The notes under the pieces were generated by a model. That model was given only the letters and a program-made list of their open reading frames with translations. It searched no databases and was not told the DNA's origin. The position numbers and the translations under genes are program-made. Below are positions 25,332-34,396 of a stretch of DNA of 64,000 nt, in pieces; within the stretch, counting starts at the first letter, position 1, and the number at the start of each line of letters is the position of its first letter. Origin of the DNA: Bacillus_BA songklensis (lineage in GTDB: Bacteria; Bacillota; Bacilli; Bacillales; Bacillaceae_H); NCBI RefSeq assembly GCF_042649685.1, contig NZ_JBHRZT010000052.1, forward strand, positions 248,001 to 312,000, written 5' to 3'.

Positions 25332-26105
25332 TTAGCTTTCAATCAAGCTCCACTCCAAATCTTTTTTGTTTAAAATAAGGTTCGCCTTCAGCTTACTTGT
25401 TCTTTTATGCTCCTCGAGGTCATTGTACATTTCATCCATATCTAAAAATTCGCCGATCGTATAAACAGGGATTTGTATATCTCTGCGTGTATGACCCATA
25501 TGCTGGAAATCAAGCAAAAGACCATCATTTGTTAATGTTAACAGCGTATTCACCAACACTAAAGGCAATGCGGGGTACTCCGACTTCTTACGCAGCAAAG
25601 AAAAACGTTTATGATTTAATGAAGAGATTTTCAAAGGGACAATCCGGCTCATCAAATGTTTCATATCATATACATCTCTATAATACGTTTTGTTAAACCG
25701 CCCGTCATCATGGGCGAGATAGACAAATTGATTATTCAGTTTATTGTTAAACGGGCTGTGTAAAGGCTTCTGATAGTGGCCCAAATACAACAATGCAGCA
25801 AGATCATGCGGCTCGAGAAGATCGAGCGATGAAAGTTCTTCCACATCAATCCAGCAAAAGTTTCCGTAACCGTATACATTGTCCTGGGCCAGCTTATCAA
25901 TTTGCTCTCTTTCCACATAATCCAGCAATGTTCCAAAATGAAAATCGCTTTCGTCGAATTGATGTTTTAATAATAAAATATTTGAAAGCTCCGAAGGGAT
26001 TGAATAAACAAACTCTTTAAATTCAATACCATACGTTATAAAGAATCTTTCATTAAGATTGCCGTTTATATAAATAAGATCTCGTATGCCATCTGTTTTG
26101 CTCAA
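25332..26105 (-). CDS. Conserved-looking hypothetical protein
   Basis: The 257-residue soluble protein has no signal peptide or membrane helix. It is rich in aromatic and charged residues (DFHFGTLLDYVER, YGYGNFCWIDVEEL, HDLAALLYLGHY) and ends with a charged helix. I do not recognise the family. Neighbouring repeats and a divergent LysR gene give no functional hint. Codon use looks like that of its neighbours, so it is probably a real gene. Confidence 0.65.
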   Translation of the reverse strand: MSKTDGIRDLIYINGNLNERFFITYGIEFKEFVYSIPSELSNILLLKHQFDESDFHFGTLLDYVEREQIDKLAQDNVYGYGNFCWIDVEELSSLDLLEPHDLAALLYLGHYQKPLHSPFNNKLNNQFVYLAHDDGRFNKTYYRDVYDMKHLMSRIVPLKISSLNHKRFSLLRKKSEYPALPLVLVNTLLTLTNDGLLLDFQHMGHTRRDIQIPVYTIGEFLDMDEMYNDLEEHKRTSKLKANLILNKKDLEWSLIES

Positions 26106-26326
26106 CCGTACTAACCACCTTACATGATGTTCGCTATGTATTTTATTGATTTATTATATCGCTAATTAATTAAAAGTAAAAGTATTTCCTCCTACCTCTG
26201 TCCTAGTTGGCGGTATCCGGCTCAATACACAAGAGTCATGACAAAGGTAGTAAAACTCGTTATAATAAGCTTTAAGTTTGTACATATTTTAAGCATCAAG
26301 ATTGGTTCTTGTGAAAGGGGATCTGC

Positions 26327-27217
26327 ATGGACATACGTCAGCTTCAATATTTTTATGAAGTCGCAAAGCAAAAAAGCTTTACAAAAGCGGCTGCAGTATT
26401 ACATATCTCACAACCATCTTTAAGTAAGATGGTCAAATCGCTAGAGGATGAAATTGGAATCAAGTTAATTGATCGGTCAGGAAAACGAATTCAGCTCACA
26501 GATGCGGGTGAAATTGTATTTCAGCAATCTGAAGCCGTGCTGCGTTCCCTCGGAGACTTATCGAATTCTCTATACGATTTAATGAATTTAAAAAGAGGAA
26601 CAATTAAATTTGGTATCCCCCCTATCATTGGAACATTATTCTTTCCGCGTATCATTAAGTCGTTTCATGATTCTTACCCTCTTATCCATATTCAAATGAT
26701 TGAATTTGGCGCAAAGAAGATGGAAAGAATCGTTGAACAAGGTGAAGTCGATGTAGGAGTCGTTCTTCTCCCTGTAGATGAAACCATATTTGAAGCCATT
26801 CCTTTTGCAAAAGAACAATTACAAGTAGTTGTACATAAAGAGCACCCGCTTGCTGAAAAAGGCGTGATTCCCTTAACTGATTTAAAGGATGAATCGTTTA
26901 TTATGTTCCACGAAGATTTTTCGATGCATGACATTATTTATAATGAATGCTTACGCGCTGGTTTTCAGCCAAAAATCGCCTACGAAAGCTCACAATGGGA
27001 TTTCATCGGTGAAATGGTTGCGGCAAATCTAGGAGTAGCCTTATTTCCTCAATCTATTTGCCTAAAACTTAACCCCGATCAAGTGAGTATTATTGATTTA
27101 AAACATACGATTCCATGGGAGCTTGGTTTAATCATAAAAAAAGACCGCTACATCTCAATTGCTACAAAGACATTTTTGGACCACTTGAAATCGTATTTTC
27201 CTTCTCCCAACAAATAA
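26327..27217 (+). CDS. ywbI: LysR-type regulator of the cidAB-like operon (YwbI/CidR-like)
   Basis: The 296-residue LysR protein has an N-terminal helix-turn-helix (about 18-37: SFTKAAAVLHISQPSLSKMV) and a substrate-binding domain (about 92-290, GTIKFGIPPIIGTLFFP). It lies upstream of cidA/cidB on the same strand, the arrangement of B. subtilis ywbI-ywbH-ywbG and staphylococcal cidR-cidABC, whose regulator responds to acetate/overflow metabolism. The start follows GAAAGGGG. The effector is inferred. Confidence 0.85.
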   Translation: MDIRQLQYFYEVAKQKSFTKAAAVLHISQPSLSKMVKSLEDEIGIKLIDRSGKRIQLTDAGEIVFQQSEAVLRSLGDLSNSLYDLMNLKRGTIKFGIPPIIGTLFFPRIIKSFHDSYPLIHIQMIEFGAKKMERIVEQGEVDVGVVLLPVDETIFEAIPFAKEQLQVVVHKEHPLAEKGVIPLTDLKDESFIMFHEDFSMHDIIYNECLRAGFQPKIAYESSQWDFIGEMVAANLGVALFPQSICLKLNPDQVSIIDLKHTIPWELGLIIKKDRYISIATKTFLDHLKSYFPSPNK

Positions 27218-27229
27218 GTGAACGATATG

Positions 27230-27345
27230 GGGGAGCCCCATAAGTCACGGGAAGGGAGATAATCTTGTTTTTTTAACTGAAATGGCCGTCAAGTAATCAT
27301 TCATTTTGCTGATTTTCTCATGATGGTTCACCCTTTTCATCTATA
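27230..27345. repeat. Degenerate family B hairpin copy
   Basis: GCCCCATAAGTCACGGG leader, then GAAATGGCCGTCAAG, TTCATTTTGCTGATTTTC and a loosely pairing GATGGTTCACCC. It matches the order of parts at 34.2-34.4 kb but the stem has decayed. The remaining gap to cidA (27346-27573) shows only AT-rich DNA. Confidence 0.5.
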
Positions 27346-27573
27346 GCTTCCATGCATAATAACTATAACTATTATGTATTTTACGGAAAGTATACTCTCG
27401 TATACACTTAATTGTGTAAGATTCATCACATTACGTTACAACAAAATGATTCAACGTTATACGATGAATTCATGATCTCTAGACCCATTTGCATAATCTC
27501 ATGTTACTCTTTTCTCCCAAAGATGAGTCGTCTTGTCCCATGCAAGGCGGCTCTCTTATTTGTATACAGAACT

Positions 27574-27587
27574 TTAAACCGTTTTCA
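27574..27587. promoter_or_regulatory. cre-like site before cidA
   Basis: TTAAACCGTTTTCA matches the CcpA consensus TGNAANCGNTNNCA except at the second base and is nearly palindromic. It lies 34 bp before the cidA start. CcpA control of this operon is inferred. Confidence 0.4.
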
Positions 27588-27620
27588 TAATAAATTTTTA
27601 TCCTAGAGGTGGTGATATTT

Positions 27621-27989
27621 GTGAAAATATTCACAATTCTTCTTCAAATGATACTGCTAACCGTCATCTTCTTACTTGGAGAAGGCATAGTAAGACTTTT
27701 TCACCTTCCTGTACCAGGGAGTATTATCGGACTCGCCATTTTGTTTTTACTTCTTCAATTGAAGATCATTAAATTAAGCTGGATCGAAAAGGGCGGGAAT
27801 TTGTTACTGGCTAACCTGCTGCTGTTTTTTATTCCGGCTGTCGTCGGTTTGATTAACTACACGGACGTTATTAAACAATATGGGATACAAATTATGGCCG
27901 TTATTGTTGTCAGTACGGTACTCGTGATGTCAGTGACAGGTCTTGTAGCTGAATTAGTCTCAAAGCGAAAGGAGGAAAAATCGGCATGA
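27621..27989 (+). CDS. cidA: CidA/LrgA-family holin-like protein
   Basis: I start at GTG 27621 because AGGTGG ends 8 bases before it; GTG codons at 27609 and 27612 overlap that signal. The 122-residue membrane protein has about four helices and the family stretch FHLPVPGSIIGLAILFLLL. CidA/LrgA proteins form holin-like complexes. In Bacillus the paralogous LrgAB pair transports pyruvate, so metabolite transport is the other possible role. It overlaps cidB by 4 bp. Confidence 0.88.
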   Translation: MKIFTILLQMILLTVIFLLGEGIVRLFHLPVPGSIIGLAILFLLLQLKIIKLSWIEKGGNLLLANLLLFFIPAVVGLINYTDVIKQYGIQIMAVIVVSTVLVMSVTGLVAELVSKRKEEKSA

Positions 27990-28687
27990 ATACTTTACTA
28001 TTGTCCCTTGGAGCCATTGTGGTTACACTGTTAAGTTACCTTATATCCAAAAAGATATATGAATATAAAAGAATAATCATATTTTCACCCATTGTATTCG
28101 CACCTGTTATCATCATCATTTTATTGTCTTTTGGGGATATGACGTATGAAACCTATAAGAAAGGCTCTAATCTTTTAAGCTATATGCTTGGGCCTGCTAC
28201 TGTTGCATTTGCCATTCCTATGTATAAGCATTTTCAGCTTTTAAAGAAACACAGCATTGAAATTTTAGTAAGTGTGTTGAGTGGAACAATGATTGCTACC
28301 CTTTCGTCGCTCTTTTTGGCATTATTGTTTCATTTGAATGGTCAAATCGTCAACAGTATCATCCCTCGTTCTATCACGATTCCCATTGCTGTCGATGTGT
28401 CAGAATCTATTGGAGGGGACCCGAGCGTAACCATTTTGTTTGTTATTATGACAGGTATTTGGGGTACAATGATTGGGCCGAAGCTCATCCGGCTGCTTAC
28501 ATTGCGCTCATCTGTTGCTAAGGGGCTTTTGATGGGTGTGGCCGCCCACGGTACGGGGACAGCCCGCGCTTTTGAATTAGGCAAGCTGGAGGGAACATTT
28601 TCAAGTTTGGCGATGATCATTACTGCCATTTTAACTCTTGTGTTTGCCCATACAATCATACCGGCTCTATTCAATATGCTATCGTAA
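27986..28687 (+). CDS. cidB: CidB/LrgB-family membrane protein
   Basis: The 233-residue integral membrane protein carries LrgB-family motifs (YMLGPATVAFAIPMYKH, RSITIPIAVDVSESIGG, AAHGTGTARAFELG). It is the partner of CidA in murein hydrolase/cell-death control or overflow-metabolite transport. The ATG overlaps the cidA stop (ATGA), implying translational coupling. A terminator follows immediately. Confidence 0.9.
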   Translation: MNTLLLSLGAIVVTLLSYLISKKIYEYKRIIIFSPIVFAPVIIIILLSFGDMTYETYKKGSNLLSYMLGPATVAFAIPMYKHFQLLKKHSIEILVSVLSGTMIATLSSLFLALLFHLNGQIVNSIIPRSITIPIAVDVSESIGGDPSVTILFVIMTGIWGTMIGPKLIRLLTLRSSVAKGLLMGVAAHGTGTARAFELGKLEGTFSSLAMIITAILTLVFAHTIIPALFNMLS

Positions 28688-28688
28688 A

Positions 28689-28722
28689 AACCAATCGGCA
28701 ATAACTTTCCGATTGGTTTTTT
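28689..28722 (+). terminator. cidAB terminator
   Basis: AAACCAATCGG and CCGATTGGTTT with a T-run, directly after the cidB stop. The 28723-28864 gap holds a promoter-like TTCAAA/TAAGAT pair and a GAGGTGGTG motif, but no frame I can support. Confidence 0.85.
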
Positions 28723-28864
28723 TATGGTTGATAAAAATTTATAAAATATTCAAAAAAATGTTAAGATGAAATGGAATATGAATAGAGAGGTGGTGAAATT
28801 ACCGTAGAGTATAGCTTGCGGAACAAGACAATTTCAATGTGCAATCTATGCTTTCTTATATAGT

Positions 28865-28901
28865 AAAAAAAGCGTTTGGCTTTTTGCCAAACGCTTTTTC
28901 A
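28865..28901 (-). terminator. Terminator of the pts operon
   Basis: AAAAAAGCGTTTGGC and GCCAAACGCTTTTT form a perfect stem with a TTTTT loop, adjoining the ptsI stop codon. Confidence 0.88.
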
Positions 28902-30623
28902 TTATCCAATATGGAAAGTTTGTTTTACAAATGCCACTACCTCTTCAGTCGTTGGCATGGAAAGGACTTGATCTACATATTTCTCAATTTCCACTTTTGA
29001 TAAATGACGGATTTGAGAACGTGCTTTTAGGATGGATGTTGCACTCATGGAGAACTCATCTAATCCTAATCCAAGGAGAATCGGGATGGCAATTTCATCT
29101 CCCGCCATTTCTCCGCACATACCTGCCCATTTTCCTTCTTTATGAGCAGCATCAATGACATTTTTGATCAAGCGAAGAATCGCCGGATTGTATGGCTGAT
29201 AAAGGTAAGAAACGCGCTCGTTCATACGGTCAGCCGCTAATGTATACTGAATTAAATCGTTTGTTCCGATTGAGAAGAAATCGACTTCTTTGGCAAACAG
29301 GTCTGCCATGACCGCAGAAGACGGAATCTCTACCATCATCCCAACTTCGATGTTGTCAGAAACAGCAACACCTTCAGCTTGAAGCTTCTCTTTTTCTTCC
29401 ATTAAAATAGCTTTTGCTTGACGGAATTCATCAAGAGTTGCAATCATTGGGAACATAATTTTTAAATTACCGTGTACACTAGCACGCAACAAAGCACGAA
29501 GCTGTGTACGGAACATGTCTTGCATTTCTAAGCATAAACGGATGGCACGGAATCCTAAGAATGGGTTCATTTCCTTTGGAAGATCTAAATATGGAAGCTC
29601 TTTGTCCCCTCCGATATCCAATGTACGAACGACAACCGGCTTTCCTTCCATACGCTCTAATACTGTTTTATAGGCAGTAAATTGTTCTTCTTCTGTCGGA
29701 AGTGTATCTCTTCCCATGTATAGGAATTCTGTCCGATATAAACCGACGCCTTCCCCGCCGTTTTCGAGTACCCCTTTTACATCCTCAGGTGTACCGATGT
29801 TGGCCGCTAATTCTACATGATAATTATCTGCTGATACCGTTTTTTCGTTTACAAGTTTTGCCCACTCCGCTTTTTGCGCTTCATAAGCCGCTTTCTTGTC
29901 TTCATATGCTTTCACGATATCTTCTGTCGGATTGACGATTACTTTTCCGTCTAAACCATCTACGATGACTAATGCACCATTTTTGATATCCGCAGTAACC
30001 GTTTTTGTCCCGACAACCGCAGGAATTTCCATCGAACGAGCCATAATCGCCGAGTGGGATGTACGGCCGCCGATATCTGTGGTAAAACCTTTTACGTATT
30101 TACGATTTAATTGAGCAGTATCTGATGGCGTCAAATCTTCTGCGATGATAACCACTTCTTCAGAAATCATGCTCGGATTGGCGATAGTAACGCCTAACAA
30201 ATGAGCCAATACACGCTTTGTTACATCACGAATGTCAGCCGCGCGCTCTTTCATATATTCGTTGTCCATGGACTCGAACATATGAACGAACATCGTTGCC
30301 ACTTCGTTTAAAGCAAATTCAGCATTCACTTGTTCAGATGTAATTTTATCTTTAATAGGATTGATTAGTTCTGGATCACTTAATACAAGGAGATGAGCTG
30401 CGAAAATTTCCGCTTTATCTTCTCCCAATTCTTTACGAGCATGCTCTTTGATGACTTCAAGCTCTGATTTTGATTGAGCAAGCGCTTGTTCGAAACGTTC
30501 TGCTTCTGCATTTGTATCCGTTACTGCTGTTTTCTCTACTGTTAACTCCGGGTTTTCTAGGCGAAAAGCTTTAGCAATGGCAATGCCGCTTGACGCGGCA
30601 ATGCCCAAAATTTCGTTTGTCAT
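28902..30623 (-). CDS. ptsI: PTS enzyme I
   Basis: The 573-residue protein has the normal length. The active-site histidine lies in GGRTSHSAIMARS (about residue 190). The PEP-binding TIM barrel carries YRTEFLYMGRD, MFPMI, SIGTNDLIQYTLAADR and MCGEMAGD with its catalytic Cys. It takes phosphate from phosphoenolpyruvate and passes it to HPr. Its ATG shares one base with the ptsH stop (TAATG). It is the last gene of the ptsG-ptsH-ptsI operon. Confidence 0.97.
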   Translation of the reverse strand: MTNEILGIAASSGIAIAKAFRLENPELTVEKTAVTDTNAEAERFEQALAQSKSELEVIKEHARKELGEDKAEIFAAHLLVLSDPELINPIKDKITSEQVNAEFALNEVATMFVHMFESMDNEYMKERAADIRDVTKRVLAHLLGVTIANPSMISEEVVIIAEDLTPSDTAQLNRKYVKGFTTDIGGRTSHSAIMARSMEIPAVVGTKTVTADIKNGALVIVDGLDGKVIVNPTEDIVKAYEDKKAAYEAQKAEWAKLVNEKTVSADNYHVELAANIGTPEDVKGVLENGGEGVGLYRTEFLYMGRDTLPTEEEQFTAYKTVLERMEGKPVVVRTLDIGGDKELPYLDLPKEMNPFLGFRAIRLCLEMQDMFRTQLRALLRASVHGNLKIMFPMIATLDEFRQAKAILMEEKEKLQAEGVAVSDNIEVGMMVEIPSSAVMADLFAKEVDFFSIGTNDLIQYTLAADRMNERVSYLYQPYNPAILRLIKNVIDAAHKEGKWAGMCGEMAGDEIAIPILLGLGLDEFSMSATSILKARSQIRHLSKVEIEKYVDQVLSMPTTEEVVAFVKQTFHIG

Positions 30624-30889
30624 TATTCTGCTAAACCTTCTTTTTTCATTGTGTCTTCTAAAGCAGCGATTGCATCTGCTGCATCAGAGCCTTCAGCAGT
30701 AATTTTGATAACAGCATCTTTCGGAATACCTAAAGACATAACGCCCATGATTGATTTTAAATTAACTGTCTTACCGTTGTACTCTAAGTTAACATCAGCA
30801 TCGAATTTGCTTGCAGCTTGTACCAATGTTGTTGCTGGACGAGCATGGATTCCTGAATCTGCTACTACTGTAAATTGTTTTTCTGCCAT
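30623..30889 (-). CDS. ptsH: HPr phosphocarrier protein
   Basis: The start at 30889 follows AAAGGAG. The 88-residue protein has the catalytic His-15 in SGIHARPATTLV and the regulatory Ser-46 in LKSIMGVMSLG, the site of HPr kinase/phosphorylase. HPr passes phosphate to sugar-specific enzymes II. When phosphorylated on Ser-46, it is the CcpA corepressor in carbon catabolite repression. A GTG codon nine bases upstream is less likely. Confidence 0.97.
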   Translation of the reverse strand: MAEKQFTVVADSGIHARPATTLVQAASKFDADVNLEYNGKTVNLKSIMGVMSLGIPKDAVIKITAEGSDAADAIAALEDTMKKEGLAE

Positions 30890-30908
30890 GATGATCAATC
30901 TCCTTTTT

Positions 30909-32960
30909 CTACTTTGAAATGTTTATAATGCTTTCTTCATTAAGGTCAACGTGACCTTGTTTTAAAATGTTGACTTTTTCATCAGCTTGTAAGTTTGTGA
31001 AAATGATCGGTGTGATAACAGAAGGTGCGTGATTTTTCACAAAATCCAAATCAACCTTCAATATCGGCTGACCCTTTTTCACTTCGTCTCCTTGAGACAC
31101 AAGAGCATCAAAGCCTTCACCTTTTAAGTTAACAGTATCGATACCAAAGTGGATCAAAATCTCGCGACCGCTTGTCGTTTCAATTCCAATGGCATGCTTC
31201 GTCGGGAATAAGTTTACTACTTTTCCGTCCGCCGGCGCAACTACTGTTCCCTCAGAAGGAACAATTGCAAAGCCGTCACCCATTAACTTTTGTGAAAATA
31301 CTTGATCTGGCACTTCAGAAAGCGGTACGATTTCCCCTTTAATGGGAGAAACCAAGTCATTTAAGTTACCGCTCATTCCCGCAGGTGTAATGACTTCTTT
31401 TTCAACTGCTTTTGGCTCTGTCGCTGCAATCGGTGTACGCCCTTCCATAATATCCTTAATTTGGCCTTTTAATGTATCAGACTTTGGTCCGAAAATCGCT
31501 TGAATATTATTACCCACTTCTAGAACACCTGAAGCTCCAAGTTTTTTCAAACGCTCTTTGTCGACGTTTTTCACATCATTGACAGATACGCGTAAACGAG
31601 TGATACAAGCATCCAAGTTAGAGATATTTGTTTGACCGCCAAGTGCTTCGAGTACGTTGCGTGGAAGCTCACCCGCTTCAACTGCACCTGCTTCAGCTTC
31701 TTCTGTTTTATCCTCGCGGCCAGGTGTTTTCAAGTCAAACTTACGGATGGCAAAACGGAACCCGAAGTAATAAATAACAGCCAGCACTAAACCTACCGGG
31801 ATGACTAACCACCAGTCTGTACGGTTTTGCAGCACACCGAATAATATATAGTCAATTAGGCCACCAGAGAACGTCATACCAATTTTTACATTCAAGATTT
31901 GCATGACCATGAATGATAAGCCTGCAAACACGGCATGGATGGCAAATAAAATTGGTGCAACGAATAAGAACGTAAATTCAAGTGGCTCTGTAATACCCGT
32001 TAAGAAAGATGTTAGCGCAGCCGAACCCATGATACCGGCTACATATTTTTTATGTTCAGGACGCGCTTCATGATACATTGCCAACGCTGCTGCCGGTAAA
32101 CCGAACATCATGAACGGGAATTTACCTGTCATGAATGTACCAGCTGTCAACTCTACTCCGTCCTTAAGCTGTGCGAAAAAGATTTTTTGGTCCCCACGCA
32201 CCACTTCACCGGCTTTATTCACATACTCACCAAATTCAAACCAGAACGGCGAATAGAAAATGTGATGGAGCCCAAACGGGATTAGAGAACGTTCGATCAA
32301 CCCGAAGATAAAGGCTGATAGCGTCGGATTTGCTCCAATCATATTTTTTGAAAACGCATTAAGTCCACCTTGAACCGGCGGCCACACAAAAATTAATACA
32401 ACGCCAAGAATAATAGCTGCTACACCCGTAATAATCGGTACGAAACGTTTACCTGCAAAGAACCCTAAATAAGAAGGCAGTTCAATTTTGAAATAACGGT
32501 TATACATCGACGCGGCCAATATACCTACGATAATACCGCCAAACACCCCTGTTTGCAGGGTTGGAATACCTAAGATGCTTGCAAACGCCGGGTCTTTTCC
32601 AATCATAGCCGGATCTAATTGCCCTGTACCTATTAAAATCGTACTCATTGTTTTATTCATAATGAGATAGCCTACAATCGCCGCAATACCCGCAACCCCG
32701 TCACCACCTGCTAAACCAACGGCAACCCCTACCGCAAATAAGAGGGATAGGTTGGCAAAGATGATATCGCCAGCCTGCGCCAAAACGCTGGCTATCAGCT
32801 GGAACCAATCGGCTTCAAGAGCTGGAATACGCTCTAGTAGAGTCGGATTTTGAAGCGCTGTACCAACGCCCAGCAGAATACCGGCTGCCGGTAAAATCGC
32901 TACTGGAAGCATCAATGCTTTTCCTACTCTTTGCAATACGCCAAAAAGCTTTTTAAACAT
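30909..32960 (-). CDS. ptsG: Glucose-specific PTS enzyme IICBA
   Basis: The 683-residue membrane protein has domain order C-B-A. The EIIC domain (about 1-400) has many helices and GLHHIFYSPFWFEFG. EIIB (about 430-510) has the phospho-Cys in NLDACITRLRVSV. EIIA (about 550-680) has the phospho-His region ILIHFGIDTVNLKGEGF. It imports and phosphorylates glucose. Expression depends on a RAT/terminator leader and on GlcT, encoded just upstream. The start follows AAAAGGAGG. Confidence 0.96.
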   Translation of the reverse strand: MFKKLFGVLQRVGKALMLPVAILPAAGILLGVGTALQNPTLLERIPALEADWFQLIASVLAQAGDIIFANLSLLFAVGVAVGLAGGDGVAGIAAIVGYLIMNKTMSTILIGTGQLDPAMIGKDPAFASILGIPTLQTGVFGGIIVGILAASMYNRYFKIELPSYLGFFAGKRFVPIITGVAAIILGVVLIFVWPPVQGGLNAFSKNMIGANPTLSAFIFGLIERSLIPFGLHHIFYSPFWFEFGEYVNKAGEVVRGDQKIFFAQLKDGVELTAGTFMTGKFPFMMFGLPAAALAMYHEARPEHKKYVAGIMGSAALTSFLTGITEPLEFTFLFVAPILFAIHAVFAGLSFMVMQILNVKIGMTFSGGLIDYILFGVLQNRTDWWLVIPVGLVLAVIYYFGFRFAIRKFDLKTPGREDKTEEAEAGAVEAGELPRNVLEALGGQTNISNLDACITRLRVSVNDVKNVDKERLKKLGASGVLEVGNNIQAIFGPKSDTLKGQIKDIMEGRTPIAATEPKAVEKEVITPAGMSGNLNDLVSPIKGEIVPLSEVPDQVFSQKLMGDGFAIVPSEGTVVAPADGKVVNLFPTKHAIGIETTSGREILIHFGIDTVNLKGEGFDALVSQGDEVKKGQPILKVDLDFVKNHAPSVITPIIFTNLQADEKVNILKQGHVDLNEESIINISK

Positions 32961-33048
32961 AGCGTATACCTCCTTTTCTATTTGTAGTGTGCAACAAGCG
33001 AGTGAATTGATACGTTATTCTTTATCAAACGCTTTCTTTTCAAACAAC

Positions 33049-33161
33049 AAAAAAGGCATGAGAAAAAAAAGAAACAGATGGCAGCAAAAAGGCATAAATA
33101 AGCCTTTAACCTCACCATTGTTTCATTTCTCAACTCATGCCTGATCGAATCAGTAACACGT
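33049..33161 (-). promoter_or_regulatory. GlcT-responsive RAT and terminator in the ptsG leader
   Basis: On the minus strand, the sequence at 33161-33131 (GTTACTGATTCGATCAGGCA within it) closely matches the B. subtilis ptsG ribonucleic antiterminator. Its 3' part (GGCATGAG, 33141-33134) is also the 5' arm of a terminator that closes with CTCATGCC and a T6 run at 33062-33049, so antiterminator and terminator exclude each other. Inside the long loop is a second terminator-like hairpin (AAAGGC / GCCTTTTT, 33107-33086). The element starts only about 12 bp after the glcT stop. Confidence 0.85.
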
Positions 33162-33173
33162 ATCAAAATGAAT

Positions 33174-34025
33174 TTATGCTAATTCAGTTTTATCCACTAA
33201 TCGCTGCAGATGCATCGTCAAATACACGGCTTCTGCCTCATAGACAGGTAATTGTAATACTTGCTGCATCACCTTGATGATTTTCCAAGACAAATTGTAG
33301 CATAAAGGATATTCCTCTTTCAAGAGTAAAGCTAATTTTTTAGGTTCCTCTACTTTCTCCCCTTCTTTTACGCGCTCAATCGTAAAATGAAGATGACGAA
33401 TAAGCCGCATATAATGAATGGATTCACGGTCAATCTGGATCTTAAAAGCATGTTCAATCATTTCGATAATCGTGTGAATCAGCTGCGAATGTTTATTCAC
33501 CTCTGAAATGTGTTTGGCCGTCAATGCACTATGGATATGAAGCGCGATAAAACCTATTTCCCCTTTTGGCAGCTTTAGCCCCATTCTCTTATTTATCATA
33601 TCAATTACTTCAGAAGCAATTGTGTATTCATCGGGGTATAATGCTTTTGTTTCCAATAAAAAAGGGTTTTTCAGGTCCATTCCTTGTTGTATACGCTTAA
33701 TCGCAAAATAAACATGATCGGTTAAGGCGACATGGATATGTTCATTCAACGGTGCATTCACCCTCTGCTGAATATGAGAAATCATATCGTTCATGAGCCC
33801 AACAAAGCGCTCATCAATATGGTTAAGAAGCTGCTTGTACTGTTCCCTTTCTTGCTCACTCTTTAACAGGAACAATTTCTCGACGGCTTCGGACGCTATT
33901 TCATCACCTTTTTTCTTGCCAAATCCAATCCCTTTTCCAATAAGGACTACCTCATCATATTCTGCATGTGACGCAATTAATACATTGTTGTTTAAAGCTT
34001 TTTTTACGACAAAGGACCCTTGCAC
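33174..34025 (-). CDS. glcT: GlcT, PTS-controlled transcriptional antiterminator
   Basis: The 283-residue protein has an N-terminal RNA-binding CAT domain (1-60, VKKALNNNVLIASH and GKGIGFGKK) and two PRD domains. Regulatory histidines sit in NEHIHVALTDH, LHIHSALT, RLIRHLHFTIER and YLTMHLQRL. The GTG start at 34025 follows GGAGG and gives an N-terminus aligned with B. subtilis GlcT. It binds the RAT leader of ptsG, immediately downstream, and is inactivated by EII-Glc phosphorylation when glucose is absent. Confidence 0.95.
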   Translation of the reverse strand: MQGSFVVKKALNNNVLIASHAEYDEVVLIGKGIGFGKKKGDEIASEAVEKLFLLKSEQEREQYKQLLNHIDERFVGLMNDMISHIQQRVNAPLNEHIHVALTDHVYFAIKRIQQGMDLKNPFLLETKALYPDEYTIASEVIDMINKRMGLKLPKGEIGFIALHIHSALTAKHISEVNKHSQLIHTIIEMIEHAFKIQIDRESIHYMRLIRHLHFTIERVKEGEKVEEPKKLALLLKEEYPLCYNLSWKIIKVMQQVLQLPVYEAEAVYLTMHLQRLVDKTELA

Positions 34026-34130
34026 GAATCCTCCACTCCCCTGCTTTCACTTGTCACTACTCGTCCTTACATATTACAAAAGAAATAGTTTTGACGTCAA
34101 TGAAAATAATCATGTTAGAACTATATATCC

Positions 34131-34190
34131 AAAAAAAGGCCCATCATTCAAATCCTGGATCTTATCGGATTTCAAATGACAGGCCTTTTT
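34131..34190. repeat. Family B hairpin copy
   Basis: Outer arms AAAAAGGCC and GGCCTTTTT enclose TCATTCAAATCCTGGAT and ATCGGATTTCAAATGA. Flanking A- and T-runs would make it a working terminator in either direction. Upstream of it, 34026-34130 is the glcT 5' region. Confidence 0.7.
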
Positions 34191-34204
34191 AGTAAGCTGC
34201 CCCA

Positions 34205-34396
34205 TAAGTCTCCACAATAAAGGAAACTTCCATCAGTGGGGGTTTACTGCCCGTTAATGCGGGATCAATCACAAAAATTGGTGTTTATTGAAAGAACCCA
34301 TCACGGAATCCCTTGCTATTGCTGGATTTTCATGACGGGTCCTTTCAGGAGGATGACTCACCAGGGATACTTTTTATCCCTGGTGAGTCATCCTTT
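34205..34396. repeat. Family B two-stem copy next to ribH
   Basis: The leader TGCCCCATAAGTC and a small CCCGTTAATGCGGG hairpin precede hairpin 1 (GAAAGAACCCATCA / TGACGGGTCCTTTC with core GAATCCCTTG...CTGGATTT). The linker AGGAGGATGACTC leads into a 20-bp perfect stem (AGGATGACTCACCAGGGATA and its complement), which ends at the ribH stop. The trailing T-run is on the plus strand. Confidence 0.8.

Noticed and set aside
28790..28860. Small frame after GAGGTGGTG upstream of the pts terminator
   Set aside because: No start codon at proper spacing and the frame is only a few codons long.
32978..33166. 62-codon frame in the ptsG leader, a possible leader peptide
   Set aside because: It spans the RAT and both terminators and has no ribosome-binding site.
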